Shown: positions 34,090 through 41,721 of the stretch, in pieces | Position numbering within the stretch: position 1 is the first letter of the stretch | Layout: each line of letters opens with the position of its first letter | NCBI GenBank assembly: GCA_002436025.1 | Contig: DIXM01000001.1 | Location: 224,372-288,371, forward strand | Direction of reading: 5' to 3' | Source of the DNA: a candidate division Hyd24-12 bacterium UBA6080 | GTDB taxonomy: Bacteria; Fermentibacterota; Fermentibacteria; Fermentibacterales; JCC-6 | DNA: 64,000 nt | Notes under the pieces: generated by a model | The model's input: the letters and a program-made list of their open reading frames with translations, nothing else | Database searches by the model: none | Told to the model about the DNA's origin: nothing | Position numbers and translations under genes: made by a program

Positions 34090-35033
34090 GCACCGCTCCT
34101 CACTGAACCCTCAGACATCTCACAGTCAACCGACGCGTTTTCCACCACGCAGAAATCAAGAAGTCGCGCGGAAGAGGTCAGAAATGAGGCCCCCGAAACC
34201 CTGCAGCACCTGCCGATGTAAGCTCCGGGTTCGATCACGGCGCTGTCCTCGATCCAGACACCGTCGGGGTCGGGAATGGAAACCCCGGAAAGAAGCAGTT
34301 CGTTCACGACCCTTGTCTTGATGGCCCTTGTGCACTCAGCGAGATGAAGAGGGTCGTTGACGCCGCGAACCTCGAGCCAGTCCGGGGATGCAACGGCTGA
34401 AACCCTTCGCCCGGTTGAAAGCGCGATCTCCACTGCATCCGTCAGATAGTACTCGCCCTGAGCGTTCCCGTTCCCTATTCCGGAGAGGAGACCGGCAAGA
34501 CAGCCCGCATCGAAGACCATGATACCCGTGTTGATCTCGGTGCACAAAAGTTCGGCCGGTGTCGCGTCCCGGTGTTCCACTATCTTTGTCACCGAACGGT
34601 CATCACCCCTGATAACCCTGCCGTAACCGGTCGGATCGGGGGGAATTGCGGTCAGCACAGACATGGCCGCGCCGGTTGAGCGCCTCGATTCCAGAAGCGC
34701 CCGGATGGTCTCGAGCCTGAGAAGGGGAACATCTCCAAGAAGCACAAGGACCTCAGACGCCTTGCCGATCATGGGCATGGCGCACTGAAGGGCGTGAGCA
34801 GTGCCGAGTTGGGGTTCCTGCACGACCCAGGCGAAGCCGGCCCCGTCAAGCAGTGGTGTCACCGCCTCCCTGCCGAAGCCAACAACCGCGGTAACTCCTT
34901 CGCAACCGGCCTTGGCCGCGGTTTCCGCGACCCTGAGAATCATCGGTTTTCCCAGAACCGGGTGAAGCACCTTTGGAAGAGGCGACTTCATGCGCGTTCC
35001 CTTGCCGGCTGCCAGTATCACGGCGTGCACCAT
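34086..35033 (-). CDS. GlmU-like uridylyltransferase lacking the acetyltransferase domain
   Basis: 315 residues. The N-terminal pyrophosphorylase domain is complete: AVILAAGKGTRMKSPLPKVLHPVLGKPM (residues 4-31), QLGTAHALQCA, LLGDVPLL, GYGRVI and EINTGIMVFDA with EYYLTDAVEIA. A short stretch of left-handed helix repeats follows (GVWIEDSAVIEPGAYIGRCCRVSG), then the protein stops, about 140 residues short of E. coli GlmU (456). The acetyltransferase active site is absent, so GlcN-1-P acetylation must be done elsewhere. UTP:GlcNAc-1-P specificity is inferred. panD follows at zero spacing upstream. Confidence 0.88.
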   Translation of the reverse strand: MVHAVILAAGKGTRMKSPLPKVLHPVLGKPMILRVAETAAKAGCEGVTAVVGFGREAVTPLLDGAGFAWVVQEPQLGTAHALQCAMPMIGKASEVLVLLGDVPLLRLETIRALLESRRSTGAAMSVLTAIPPDPTGYGRVIRGDDRSVTKIVEHRDATPAELLCTEINTGIMVFDAGCLAGLLSGIGNGNAQGEYYLTDAVEIALSTGRRVSAVASPDWLEVRGVNDPLHLAECTRAIKTRVVNELLLSGVSIPDPDGVWIEDSAVIEPGAYIGRCCRVSGASFLTSSARLLDFCVVENASVDCEMSEGSVRSGA

Positions 35034-35390
35034 TCAGATCACCGCCGGGGAAAGGTTGTCGCCATTGGCAACAACCACAACTGGAACGGGTGGATTCTCC
35101 CTGCTTGTATCGACAAGTACGTACTGAAGTATGATCACCAGGTCACCCGGAGCGCAGAGTCTTGCGGCAGCGCCGTTTATGCAGATAACGCCGCTTCCCG
35201 CCGGGCCCTCGACCACATAGGTCTCGAACCTGGCACCGGTGTTCACACAGGCCACAAGCACCTGTTCGCCGGGCATTATCCCCGAAAGTTCAAGCAGGTC
35301 CCGGTCGATGGTGATAGAGCCCACATAGTTGAGATTGGCTTCGGTCACCTTCATCCTGTGAAGCTTGGCTCCCAAAAAAGTTCTCAGCAT
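35034..35390 (-). CDS. panD: Aspartate 1-decarboxylase (pro-enzyme)
   Basis: 118 residues. The self-cleavage site G-S is in NYVGSITID near residue 24-25 (pyruvoyl from Ser25), preceded by LRTFLGAKLHRMKVTEA; NGAAARLCAPGDLVIILQY is the conserved C-terminal half. It makes beta-alanine for pantothenate. Starts inside the end of panC. Confidence 0.95.
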   Translation of the reverse strand: MLRTFLGAKLHRMKVTEANLNYVGSITIDRDLLELSGIMPGEQVLVACVNTGARFETYVVEGPAGSGVICINGAAARLCAPGDLVIILQYVLVDTSRENPPVPVVVVANGDNLSPAVI

Positions 35391-36256
35391 CCTGTCCTCC
35401 GTGAGGGGTGAGGGGGTTCCAGGGAGATATTGTCGATAAGCCTCGTGGAACCGGCGTAAACCGCCGTGAGGAGTCTCACCGTTCTGTCCAGGTTTTCCGC
35501 CGGTTCAAGTGTATCGGGGTCAACCGCCTCGAGATAGGATAGCGAAAGCAGTGGAGCCCCGGAAAGAACGTTTCTGAACACGGCTTTCAGCGTCTCCAGA
35601 ACGGTCTCTCCCTCCCCGGCTGCTTCTGATACGGCCTTCAGCCCCCGGTAGATGAACGCGGCCTGTTCCCTTTCCCGAGCGGAAAGGTAGGTGTTCCTGC
35701 TGCTCATGGCAAGACCGTCCGCCTCCCTTACGATCGGGCACTGTACGATCTCGGGTTTCAGCCTGAGGTCAGTCACCATTCTTCGAACAACGGCGAGCTG
35801 CTGGAAGTCCTTCTCTCCGAATACGGCCACATCGGGTCCGATCATGTTGAAAAGTGCGCAGCAAACTGTGGTGACTCCCCTGAAGTGGCCCGGACGCGAT
35901 GCCCCGCAGAGCCTGTCCGTGAGCCCCGTAACCTCCACGAATGTGGAAAAACCCCGGGGATAGACGGTTTCAGGTGTTGGCGCGAAGACAAGGTCAGCCC
36001 CCTCACCAGCAAGGAGCCCGCAGTCTTCATCAAGCATCCGGGGATACCTGCCGAGATCTTCCCCTGGACCGAACTGGGAAGGGTTGACGAAGATCGAGAC
36101 CACGACCTTTCCGCATCTGGCCCCTGCCTCGCGAACAAGGCTGAGGTGGCCCTCGTGCAGCGCTCCCATCGTGGGGACAAGGCCGATCGTGCTCCCGGCT
36201 GCGCTCCATTCACGGGTAATGGCAGCGGCTTCGCACTCGAGGTTTGTTACCCTCAT
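35384..36256 (-). CDS. panC: Pantothenate synthetase
   Basis: 290 residues. Marks: VPTMGALHEGHLSLVREA (HIGH-like), VVSIFVNPSQFGPGEDLGRYPR, LTDRLCGASRPGHFRGVTTVC, FGEKDFQQLAVVRRMVTDL and GLAMSSRNTYLS (KMSKS-like SSRN). It joins pantoate and beta-alanine using ATP. panB is not in the window. Overlaps the kinase gene by 4 bases. Confidence 0.96.
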   Translation of the reverse strand: MRVTNLECEAAAITREWSAAGSTIGLVPTMGALHEGHLSLVREAGARCGKVVVSIFVNPSQFGPGEDLGRYPRMLDEDCGLLAGEGADLVFAPTPETVYPRGFSTFVEVTGLTDRLCGASRPGHFRGVTTVCCALFNMIGPDVAVFGEKDFQQLAVVRRMVTDLRLKPEIVQCPIVREADGLAMSSRNTYLSAREREQAAFIYRGLKAVSEAAGEGETVLETLKAVFRNVLSGAPLLSLSYLEAVDPDTLEPAENLDRTVRLLTAVYAGSTRLIDNISLEPPHPSRRTGC

Positions 36257-36906
36257 TGCAGGAACCTTTCAAATACAGGTGAAAAACTCGACAGCCCTCC
36301 GCGGTGATTCCCGATTGACTCCACCAGGGCCGACAGCGCCCGCGGCTCGTCAAGTGGCCTTTCGGCGCTCACCACGAGGGTCGGGAAATGCCTTTCCCGC
36401 AGAAAGAAGCTGTTGTACGAATCAACAAGCCTCTCCATCCAGCTTCTGCTCACATCCTTCTCAAAAGGCCTCCCGTGTCTGAAGAGCCTCTCCGTGAGAA
36501 AACCCGGGGAAGCCTGAAGGTAGATCACGAGGTCAGGGTCGGCGGCAGCGGGCGCAAGCGCTCCGGAGAGTCTCCCGTAAAGCTCCTGCTCCCTCTCGGA
36601 GAGGGTTGCCCGGGCGAATATCCCGTCCCTGTGAAAGCAGAAGTCGCTCACTGTCAGCCCGTGGAAAAGGTCGGTCCGGCTCAGCTCACCCAGACGCTCA
36701 TACCTTTGAAGAAGGAAAGCTATCTGGGTCTGGAAAGCCCACTTGCCCATGTCCCGGTGAAAAAGGGGGAGAAACGGGTTTTCCTCGGGTTTTTCAAGGA
36801 CCAGCCGCCCGTTCAGCCTTCCGGCCAGAAGCCTTGCAAGAGCTGTCTTGCCGGCGCCCGGAGGACCCTCGACCACCAGGGTTGACGGAACCCGGAAATC
36901 AGTCAA
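36253..36906 (-). CDS. Deoxynucleoside kinase
   Basis: 217 residues from TTG 36906, AAGGA seven bases upstream. P-loop VVEGPPGAGKTALA is near residue 8; EKPEENPFLPLFHRD, QTQIAFLLQRYERL and TVSDFCFHRDGIFARATLSERE (the DRS-like catalytic region and substrate arginine) follow, with the lid RLFRHGRPFEKD. The dNK family phosphorylates deoxyadenosine or deoxyguanosine; the folK-dNK pairing is seen in the FCB group. An ATG further upstream lies inside folK and has no ribosome site. Confidence 0.86.
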   Translation of the reverse strand: MTDFRVPSTLVVEGPPGAGKTALARLLAGRLNGRLVLEKPEENPFLPLFHRDMGKWAFQTQIAFLLQRYERLGELSRTDLFHGLTVSDFCFHRDGIFARATLSEREQELYGRLSGALAPAAADPDLVIYLQASPGFLTERLFRHGRPFEKDVSRSWMERLVDSYNSFFLRERHFPTLVVSAERPLDEPRALSALVESIGNHRGGLSSFSPVFERFLQ

Positions 36907-37387
36907 AACTGAATCCTTCACACAGTGTAATATGTGATTCATCAGGGGTTTGTGCCAGCAATTCCCCCACGGTTCGCGCAAAGCCGGGAACCGGGCCATC
37001 CATGACCTCTTCGAGGGGAACGAGAACAAAACGCCGAAGGTGCATCCTGGGGTGGGGAAGTAAAAGCTCCGGGCAGCTCGAGCCGCCCTCAATGAACAGG
37101 ATGTCTGCGTCAATGGAGCGGGCATCCCCCAGTTTGTTCACAGGTGAACCGCAGAGGGCTTCAATCTCACGGCACAGAGTCAGAAGGCCATGATCCGATC
37201 CCGACCATTCCCCCACCGCCGCGAAGTTCATGAAATCGCCACCTGCGACGGCTCCCCATGGCGGAGTAATGTAAACCCGGGACAACCTTATCTTCGTCAC
37301 GCCAGGGGCGCTTCGAAGGCAGGCGGCTGCCATTTGAAAACAACCCGGGGTTTCCGGTGTGTTGCCCCCGAAACCCAGGCCGAACAC
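36899..37387 (-). CDS. folK: 2-amino-4-hydroxy-6-hydroxymethyldihydropteridine pyrophosphokinase
   Basis: 162 residues from GTG 37387, one base after the folB stop. HPPK marks are LGFGGNTPETPG, LSRVYITPPWG, FMNFAAVGEW and SIDADILFIEG, then LLLPHPRMHLRRFVLVPLEEV. It transfers pyrophosphate from ATP to the pterin alcohol in folate synthesis. Confidence 0.92.
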   Translation of the reverse strand: MFGLGFGGNTPETPGCFQMAAACLRSAPGVTKIRLSRVYITPPWGAVAGGDFMNFAAVGEWSGSDHGLLTLCREIEALCGSPVNKLGDARSIDADILFIEGGSSCPELLLPHPRMHLRRFVLVPLEEVMDGPVPGFARTVGELLAQTPDESHITLCEGFSFD

Positions 37388-37388
37388 C

Positions 37389-37715
37389 CTAGTCCGCAAT
37401 TGTGTACACTGCGCATTCAATGGTCGGGTTCACCGGGGGGAAGCCTTTTTTGACAGTAACGCTCCAGTCTCCCGGCCATCGGGCTTTGAGAAGCCGGAAA
37501 ACCCTGTCGGCGACCTGTTCGATGAATTCGAAGCTTTCGCCGGAAAGGGGGGCCAGAGAGGAACTGACTTCACTGTAGTCCATCATCGGCAATGATGAGG
37601 CGTTCCCGGTGCAGGAAACGTCAAGATCGACCCGTCGGGGAAAGAGCTTTTCGCAGGGAAGCGCTCCAAGGAATACGGTCAGGGAAACGCCACGAAGCTC
37701 AAGGATTCCTGTCAC
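37389..37715 (-). CDS. folB: Dihydroneopterin aldolase
   Basis: 108 residues from GTG 37715 (GTGA overlap with the aminotransferase stop). ILELRGVSLTVFLGALPCEK is a diverged form of the usual L-x-G...GxxxxE start; the catalytic residues expected in FolB appear as Glu in LPCEK, Tyr in MMDYSEV, Glu in FIEQVADRV and Lys in VTVKKGFPP. The gene order folB-folK supports the call. Confidence 0.86.
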   Translation of the reverse strand: MTGILELRGVSLTVFLGALPCEKLFPRRVDLDVSCTGNASSLPMMDYSEVSSSLAPLSGESFEFIEQVADRVFRLLKARWPGDWSVTVKKGFPPVNPTIECAVYTIAD

Positions 37716-38932
37716 TCTTTGTCCTGCTCTTTTCTCAACCACTGAAGAAGCCGGTTCCGGTACAGCTCCATCTCCTCGAGCCTGCCCACGGCCTGATGGA
37801 TCCTGGATTCCGGAACCGTCAGGGCGAACCTGATGAAGCCCTCGCCCCAGCAGCCGAAACCGCTTCCCGGCGTTACCATTATGCCGGCGCGGTTGACAAG
37901 CTTGCCCGCGAATGCCATGGAATCTGCCCCCCGGGGCAACCTTACCCACAGGTAAAATGTTCCGGGTGAATCGAACACCTCCCACCCGAGCCTGTTCAGC
38001 CCCGCTCTGAGTGTTTCCCTCCGATTGCGGTATACCGAAAGCAGGTCAGTGAGATGGTCGGGGGGGAGTGACATTGCCGCTGCACCGGCCGCCTGCACCG
38101 CGGTGAAGACCCCCGAATCGATGTTTTCCTTGGCGCCCATGAAGGTCTCGACAAGCTTCTTCGACCCGGCCACGAAGCCCACGCGCCATCCGGTCATGTT
38201 GAAGGTCTTGGAAAGGCTGTGGAACTCAAGCACTACATCCTGCGCTCCGGGAACCTGAAGGAATGAAAGGGGCGGCACACCGTCGAAACGCATATGGCTG
38301 TATGAATTATCGCTTGCCAGAAGAAGGTTGTGCTCCCTCGCGAAGCTTACGAAGCGCCCCATCTGCTCGATGGAAAGCACCGCCCCTGTAGGATTGTTGG
38401 GGTAGTTCAAGAAAAGCACCTTGGCCTGCCTGAGAACTTCGGGGGGAATTCTGTCAAGTACTGGAACAAAGCCCTTGTCCCACAGAATGGGGACATCAAC
38501 GGGAATTGCATCCGCGAGGATGGCGGAAGCCCTGTAGACGGGGTAGCCCGGGTTGGGAACCAAAACGATGTCCCCCCGGTTGCAGAACACCATGGGAACG
38601 TGCGCCAGACCTTCTTTGGAACCGATTAGCGCCGCAACTGATTCGTCACCTGCGACACCGAAATCCCTTTTCAGGAATGACTTTGCCGCCTCGATGAAGA
38701 AATCGCTTCCCCGGTTCCGGGGATACCTGTGGAAAGAAGGCTCGAGCAGGGCTTTACGGCCTGCTTCCACAACTGCTGCCGGGGTCGGAAGGTCGGGATC
38801 GCCTATGCCGAAGTCGATGATGTCAAGCCCGCGCTTGACAGCGGCGGCCCTTTTTCTGTCAAGTTCAGCGAAGAGGTATGGGGGGAGCTTGCTCAGCCTT
38901 TCCGAAGCGCTTATCAGGGCCTTTTTTTCCAA
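37712..38932 (-). CDS. LL-diaminopimelate aminotransferase-like PLP enzyme
   Basis: 406 residues from TTG 38932 (AGGAG five bases upstream). Fold-type I: GIGDPDLPTP, LIGSKEGLAHVPMVFCNRGD, VPNPGYPVYRAS, FLNYPNNPTGAVL and the PLP lysine in SLSKTFNMTGWRVGF. The GSKEG and NPGYPVY phrases match the DapL-type branch that makes LL-diaminopimelate in one step, but other COG0436 aminotransferases share them. First gene of the 19-gene run; a TATATT box is 30 bases upstream. An ATG at 38,947 has no ribosome site. Confidence 0.8.
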   Translation of the reverse strand: MEKKALISASERLSKLPPYLFAELDRKRAAAVKRGLDIIDFGIGDPDLPTPAAVVEAGRKALLEPSFHRYPRNRGSDFFIEAAKSFLKRDFGVAGDESVAALIGSKEGLAHVPMVFCNRGDIVLVPNPGYPVYRASAILADAIPVDVPILWDKGFVPVLDRIPPEVLRQAKVLFLNYPNNPTGAVLSIEQMGRFVSFAREHNLLLASDNSYSHMRFDGVPPLSFLQVPGAQDVVLEFHSLSKTFNMTGWRVGFVAGSKKLVETFMGAKENIDSGVFTAVQAAGAAAMSLPPDHLTDLLSVYRNRRETLRAGLNRLGWEVFDSPGTFYLWVRLPRGADSMAFAGKLVNRAGIMVTPGSGFGCWGEGFIRFALTVPESRIHQAVGRLEEMELYRNRLLQWLRKEQDKE

Positions 38933-38959
38933 GACTTCTCCTTTCATGCAGCAGCCCGT

Positions 38960-38967
38960 AATATACT
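38960..38967. promoter_or_regulatory. Overlapping divergent -10 boxes
   Basis: Plus strand TATACT (38,962-38,967) faces the helicase gene, and minus strand TATATT (38,960-38,965) faces the aminotransferase operon. The two hexamers share four bases, so one polymerase bound there would exclude the other. Confidence 0.45.
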
Positions 38968-39003
38968 CGGGTCGGTTATCCCGTGAACTCCCCGGAAGGC
39001 AGC

Positions 39004-41307
39004 ATGATTCTTCCATTCGACCCCGTGACAATGACCGTAAGGTGCGCCATCGGCATCCTTCTGGACCTGTGCCTGCTCCCTGAAACACTCAGGGGGGGTG
39101 ATGAAACGGTGGACCTGCGAACACGGCTGACCGTTCATAATCACGCACAAAAGCGCATCGCGGAGGCAAAGGGTGGCCTTACCGAAGTGCGGACCGAGCT
39201 TCGAACCACTTCCGGCGGCATCCGCTTCCACCTCTCAGGAAGGGCGGATGTTGTAGCTCCAGATGGTGTCTGGGAAGTCAAGACCTGCTCACCCCTCAGG
39301 GAAACACCTGTCCGAAGCCACAGATTGCAGCTTTTTTTCTACATGAAAGCCCTGAAGGCAACCTCCGGCAACCTTCTCTACATCGACCCCGACACAATGG
39401 AGGAAAGGGTTCTGGAACAGGATCACAGTGAGCTCAACTCCCTCTGGAAGGTATTCGTAAAGGAAGCCGCAGGACTCGTGAGAAGCGAGTGGAGGCATCA
39501 CCGGGAACTGAAGGAAGCCCTTGAGGGGTTCAGCTTCCCCTATCCTGGATGGCGCCCGGGGCAGGAGGAACTTGCCTTGTCAACCTCAAAGGCGGTGGAG
39601 TCGTCCGGAGAAACCATGATCCAGGCCCCTACGGGAACCGGAAAGACCGCCGCGCTCCTTTTCGGCGCAGTGCCTCCTTCCATACGGTCGTGGAATACGG
39701 TGTTCTTTCTCACGGCAAAGAACACTCAGAAAAAACTGGCGCTTGAAACGGGAGTTCGTTTTCGCGATGGGGGCCTGCCACTCCGGGCAGTAACCCTCTC
39801 CTCCAGGCAGGACACCTGCCCGATGGAAGCCGACCGCTGTTCCCCCGAGACATGCCCCCTGGCGGAAGTTTTCGAGGAGAGGGTGCGAGGCTCCGGCCTG
39901 CTCGATACTCTGCTGGCGCAGGGTGCGGTTGACACCGGGACACTGGTTGGGGAATCCGTCAAGGCAGGGGTATGCCCCTTCGAAGCTGGGCTCTGTCTTG
40001 CCCAGCGCTGCGACCTGGTGATTTGCGACTACAACCACGTGTTCGATCCTTCAACAAGCCTCAAGAGGTTTTTTGCAGAAGAGGAGACCGCTGCCCGGAT
40101 CGACCTTCTTGTGGACGAGGCGGGCAACCTTCCGGACCGTGTGATGAAGATCTGGTCGCCCGAGATCAGGGCTTCCTGGCTCAGGACGACAGCAGCGTAC
40201 GCCAGAAGGACCAGGAACGCCAAACTCACAACTCTGCTGCGTCCATGGAAGAAGCTTATGAAGACGGCGGAAGCCTTTCTTCCCGAGGGCTGCACAGACG
40301 ACGTGCTTCTGCCACCGGACATCTCGCCTCCAAGAGTGGACTCCCAGCGCTTTCGAAAGATACTCGGCGCGTCTGCGGAGCTTCCACTCGAAACGATTGA
40401 GCTCTCCCGTGCAGCAGCGCGTTTCTCCCTTGTGGCTGAACGGCTCGACGCCAGGTTTCATCTGCTTGTCAGGTCGGAAAGGGCTGACACGGTTCTGCAG
40501 TGGTTCTGCTCGGACCCCTCGGAACTGACAAAGGAAGTGCACAGCCGATGCAGGTCTGTGACAGCTTTCAGCGCAACCTTGTCTCCGGCGGAACATTTTC
40601 GTCCCCTGCTGGGGTTTGCCGGCTCGGCTGGCTGGACCGAGACCGAATGGCCTTTCCCTCCGGAAAACCTGAAGGTGTGGATAGACTCCACGATCGATAC
40701 ACGCTGGAAGGCCCGTAAAGCCGCCACCGTACAGGTCGCCGGACGGGTGCGGAGCGCATGGAACAAAACACCCGGAACATGGCTGGCCTGGTTTCCTTCT
40801 TTCAACTGGATGGAGGAAGTGGCGGCTCTTCTCGGTGAGTGCGATCCCCTTGTTCAGCCCAGGGTGTCAACGCCTGATGAGAGAGAGGCATTTCTCAAGA
40901 GGGCGTGCTCGGGTGGGCAACTCATTCTTGCCGTTGCGGGCGGTGTGTTCTCGGAAGGGATTGACATGACCTTTCCCGATCTCAGGGGTGGCTTCGTGGC
41001 GGGACCTTCCCTGCCCTCGGTCAACACCAGGCAGGAGCTTCTGCGGGCAAGGCACGACCGGGTCTTCGGCGACGGTTTCCTTCACGCCTACGTTATTCCA
41101 GGGATGAACAGAGTGATCCAGGCGGCCGGCCGACTTGTCAGAAACCCTGTCCAGAGGGCCGACCTGATCCTTCTCGGGGGAAGGTTCGTACAGAGTCCCT
41201 ACCTGGAACTGCTTCCGAAACACTGGCTTCCTGCGCGGGTCATCACCAGGTATGGCGTAAGAATAGAAAAAGGGGGAGGCAGAAGCCTCCCCCTGATGTA
41301 TCGATGA
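39004..41307 (+). CDS. Cas4-like PD-(D/E)XK nuclease fused to Rad3/DinG-type iron-sulfur helicase
   Basis: 767 residues from ATG 39004 (GGAAGG upstream; a GTG at 38,983 is in frame). Residues 1-160 have a RecB/Cas4-like nuclease pattern: His in TRLTVHNHAQKR, Asp in LSGRADVV, the ExK of VWEVKTC and QLFFYMKAL. The helicase follows: Walker A APTGTGKTAALL (near 205), a Cys-rich insert (CPMEADRC...CPLAE...CPFEAGLC...CDLVICDYNHVF) for a 4Fe-4S cluster, box II LLVDEAGNL, then TAFSATLSP, GGVFSEGIDM and NRVIQAAGRLVR (motif VI). Likely a 5'-3' DNA helicase-nuclease in repair. Box II is DEAG rather than DEAH. Confidence 0.85.
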   Translation: MILPFDPVTMTVRCAIGILLDLCLLPETLRGGDETVDLRTRLTVHNHAQKRIAEAKGGLTEVRTELRTTSGGIRFHLSGRADVVAPDGVWEVKTCSPLRETPVRSHRLQLFFYMKALKATSGNLLYIDPDTMEERVLEQDHSELNSLWKVFVKEAAGLVRSEWRHHRELKEALEGFSFPYPGWRPGQEELALSTSKAVESSGETMIQAPTGTGKTAALLFGAVPPSIRSWNTVFFLTAKNTQKKLALETGVRFRDGGLPLRAVTLSSRQDTCPMEADRCSPETCPLAEVFEERVRGSGLLDTLLAQGAVDTGTLVGESVKAGVCPFEAGLCLAQRCDLVICDYNHVFDPSTSLKRFFAEEETAARIDLLVDEAGNLPDRVMKIWSPEIRASWLRTTAAYARRTRNAKLTTLLRPWKKLMKTAEAFLPEGCTDDVLLPPDISPPRVDSQRFRKILGASAELPLETIELSRAAARFSLVAERLDARFHLLVRSERADTVLQWFCSDPSELTKEVHSRCRSVTAFSATLSPAEHFRPLLGFAGSAGWTETEWPFPPENLKVWIDSTIDTRWKARKAATVQVAGRVRSAWNKTPGTWLAWFPSFNWMEEVAALLGECDPLVQPRVSTPDEREAFLKRACSGGQLILAVAGGVFSEGIDMTFPDLRGGFVAGPSLPSVNTRQELLRARHDRVFGDGFLHAYVIPGMNRVIQAAGRLVRNPVQRADLILLGGRFVQSPYLELLPKHWLPARVITRYGVRIEKGGGRSLPLMYR
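41272..41293. terminator. Hairpin at the helicase 3' end
   Basis: Arms GGGGGAGGC and exact complement with an AGAA tetraloop, preceded by a run of A. It lies inside the last helicase codons, before the convergent lipoprotein gene that ends at 41,314, and would end that gene's transcript, with a T-run when read on the minus strand. Confidence 0.7.
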
Positions 41308-41313
41308 CCCGAG

Positions 41314-41580
41314 TTACTGGGTGACGGGCTGCTCGCCCTCGACGACCTCAGCACCCTCGACGACCTCTTCGACCGGGGTCTCTGTGGTGACGGTCTCTTC
41401 GGTGACGGTCTCGGTGGTGACGGTCTCTTCAGTGGTGGTCTCGGTGGTCACGACTTCCTCAACGACCTCGACGCTGTCTTCGGCCACAACGGCCTCGTCG
41501 GTCTCGGTGGCGGGCTCGTCGCAGCCAAGGCTTGCAAAGGCCATGAAAACGGCAAGAAGTGTGATTACAAGGTACTTCAT
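41314..41580 (-). CDS. Small acidic repeat lipoprotein
   Basis: 88 residues. Signal MKYLVITLLAVFMAFASLGC ends in a lipobox cysteine at 20. The remaining 68 residues are almost only V, T and E (plus few D, A, P): TTETTTEETVTTETVTEETVTT. No Lys or Arg follows the cysteine, so it is very acidic. No fold is expected beyond extended strands; it may be a surface spacer. It has its own strong promoter and a leader of about 100 bases. Confidence 0.8.
   Translation of the reverse strand: MKYLVITLLAVFMAFASLGCDEPATETDEAVVAEDSVEVVEEVVTTETTTEETVTTETVTEETVTTETPVEEVVEGAEVVEGEQPVTQ
41381..41460 (-). repeat. Degenerate tandem repeat coding for T/E/V units
   Basis: The bases alternate the words GTGACGGTCTC and TCGGTGGT on the plus strand, with a period of about 18 and 36 bases. 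They encode the V-T-T-E-T-x-T-E-E repeats of the small lipoprotein and could expand or shrink by slippage. Confidence 0.55.
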
Positions 41581-41661
41581 TTCCTAAATCCTCCTGTAGC
41601 AATCGCTGCTAAAGAATTGTCTGAAGCTGAGATTTTCAGTTCAGATTTTTTCACCCCGAAC

Positions 41662-41684
41662 CATGACCCTTTCAGGGCCTCATG
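41662..41684 (-). promoter_or_regulatory. Bulged hairpin in the lipoprotein 5' leader
   Basis: Read on the minus strand: CATGA, a GG bulge, CCCT, GAA loop, AGGG, TCATG. It lies in the untranslated leader between the promoter and the ribosome site of the small lipoprotein gene. It may stabilise or regulate the message. Confidence 0.35.
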
Positions 41685-41692
41685 GGAATGTA

Positions 41693-41721
41693 ATATCAAC
41701 AAAACTGCCGGGCTGTGTCAA
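41693..41721 (-). promoter_or_regulatory. Sigma-70-like promoter of the small lipoprotein
   Basis: TTGACA (consensus) and TGATAT are separated by 17 bases on the minus strand. The -35 box overlaps the last codons of rnhC. The transcript would start near 41,686, leaving a leader of about 100 bases before the ATG at 41,580. Confidence 0.6.

Noticed and set aside
38983..39003. Earlier GTG start for the nuclease-helicase
   Set aside because: The seven extra residues carry no family feature, and the ATG at 39,004 has a better ribosome site.
39004..41307. Part of a CRISPR adaptation module because of the Cas4-like domain
   Set aside because: No cas1, cas2, effector gene or repeat array is present; the domain is fused to a helicase and sits among repair and housekeeping genes.
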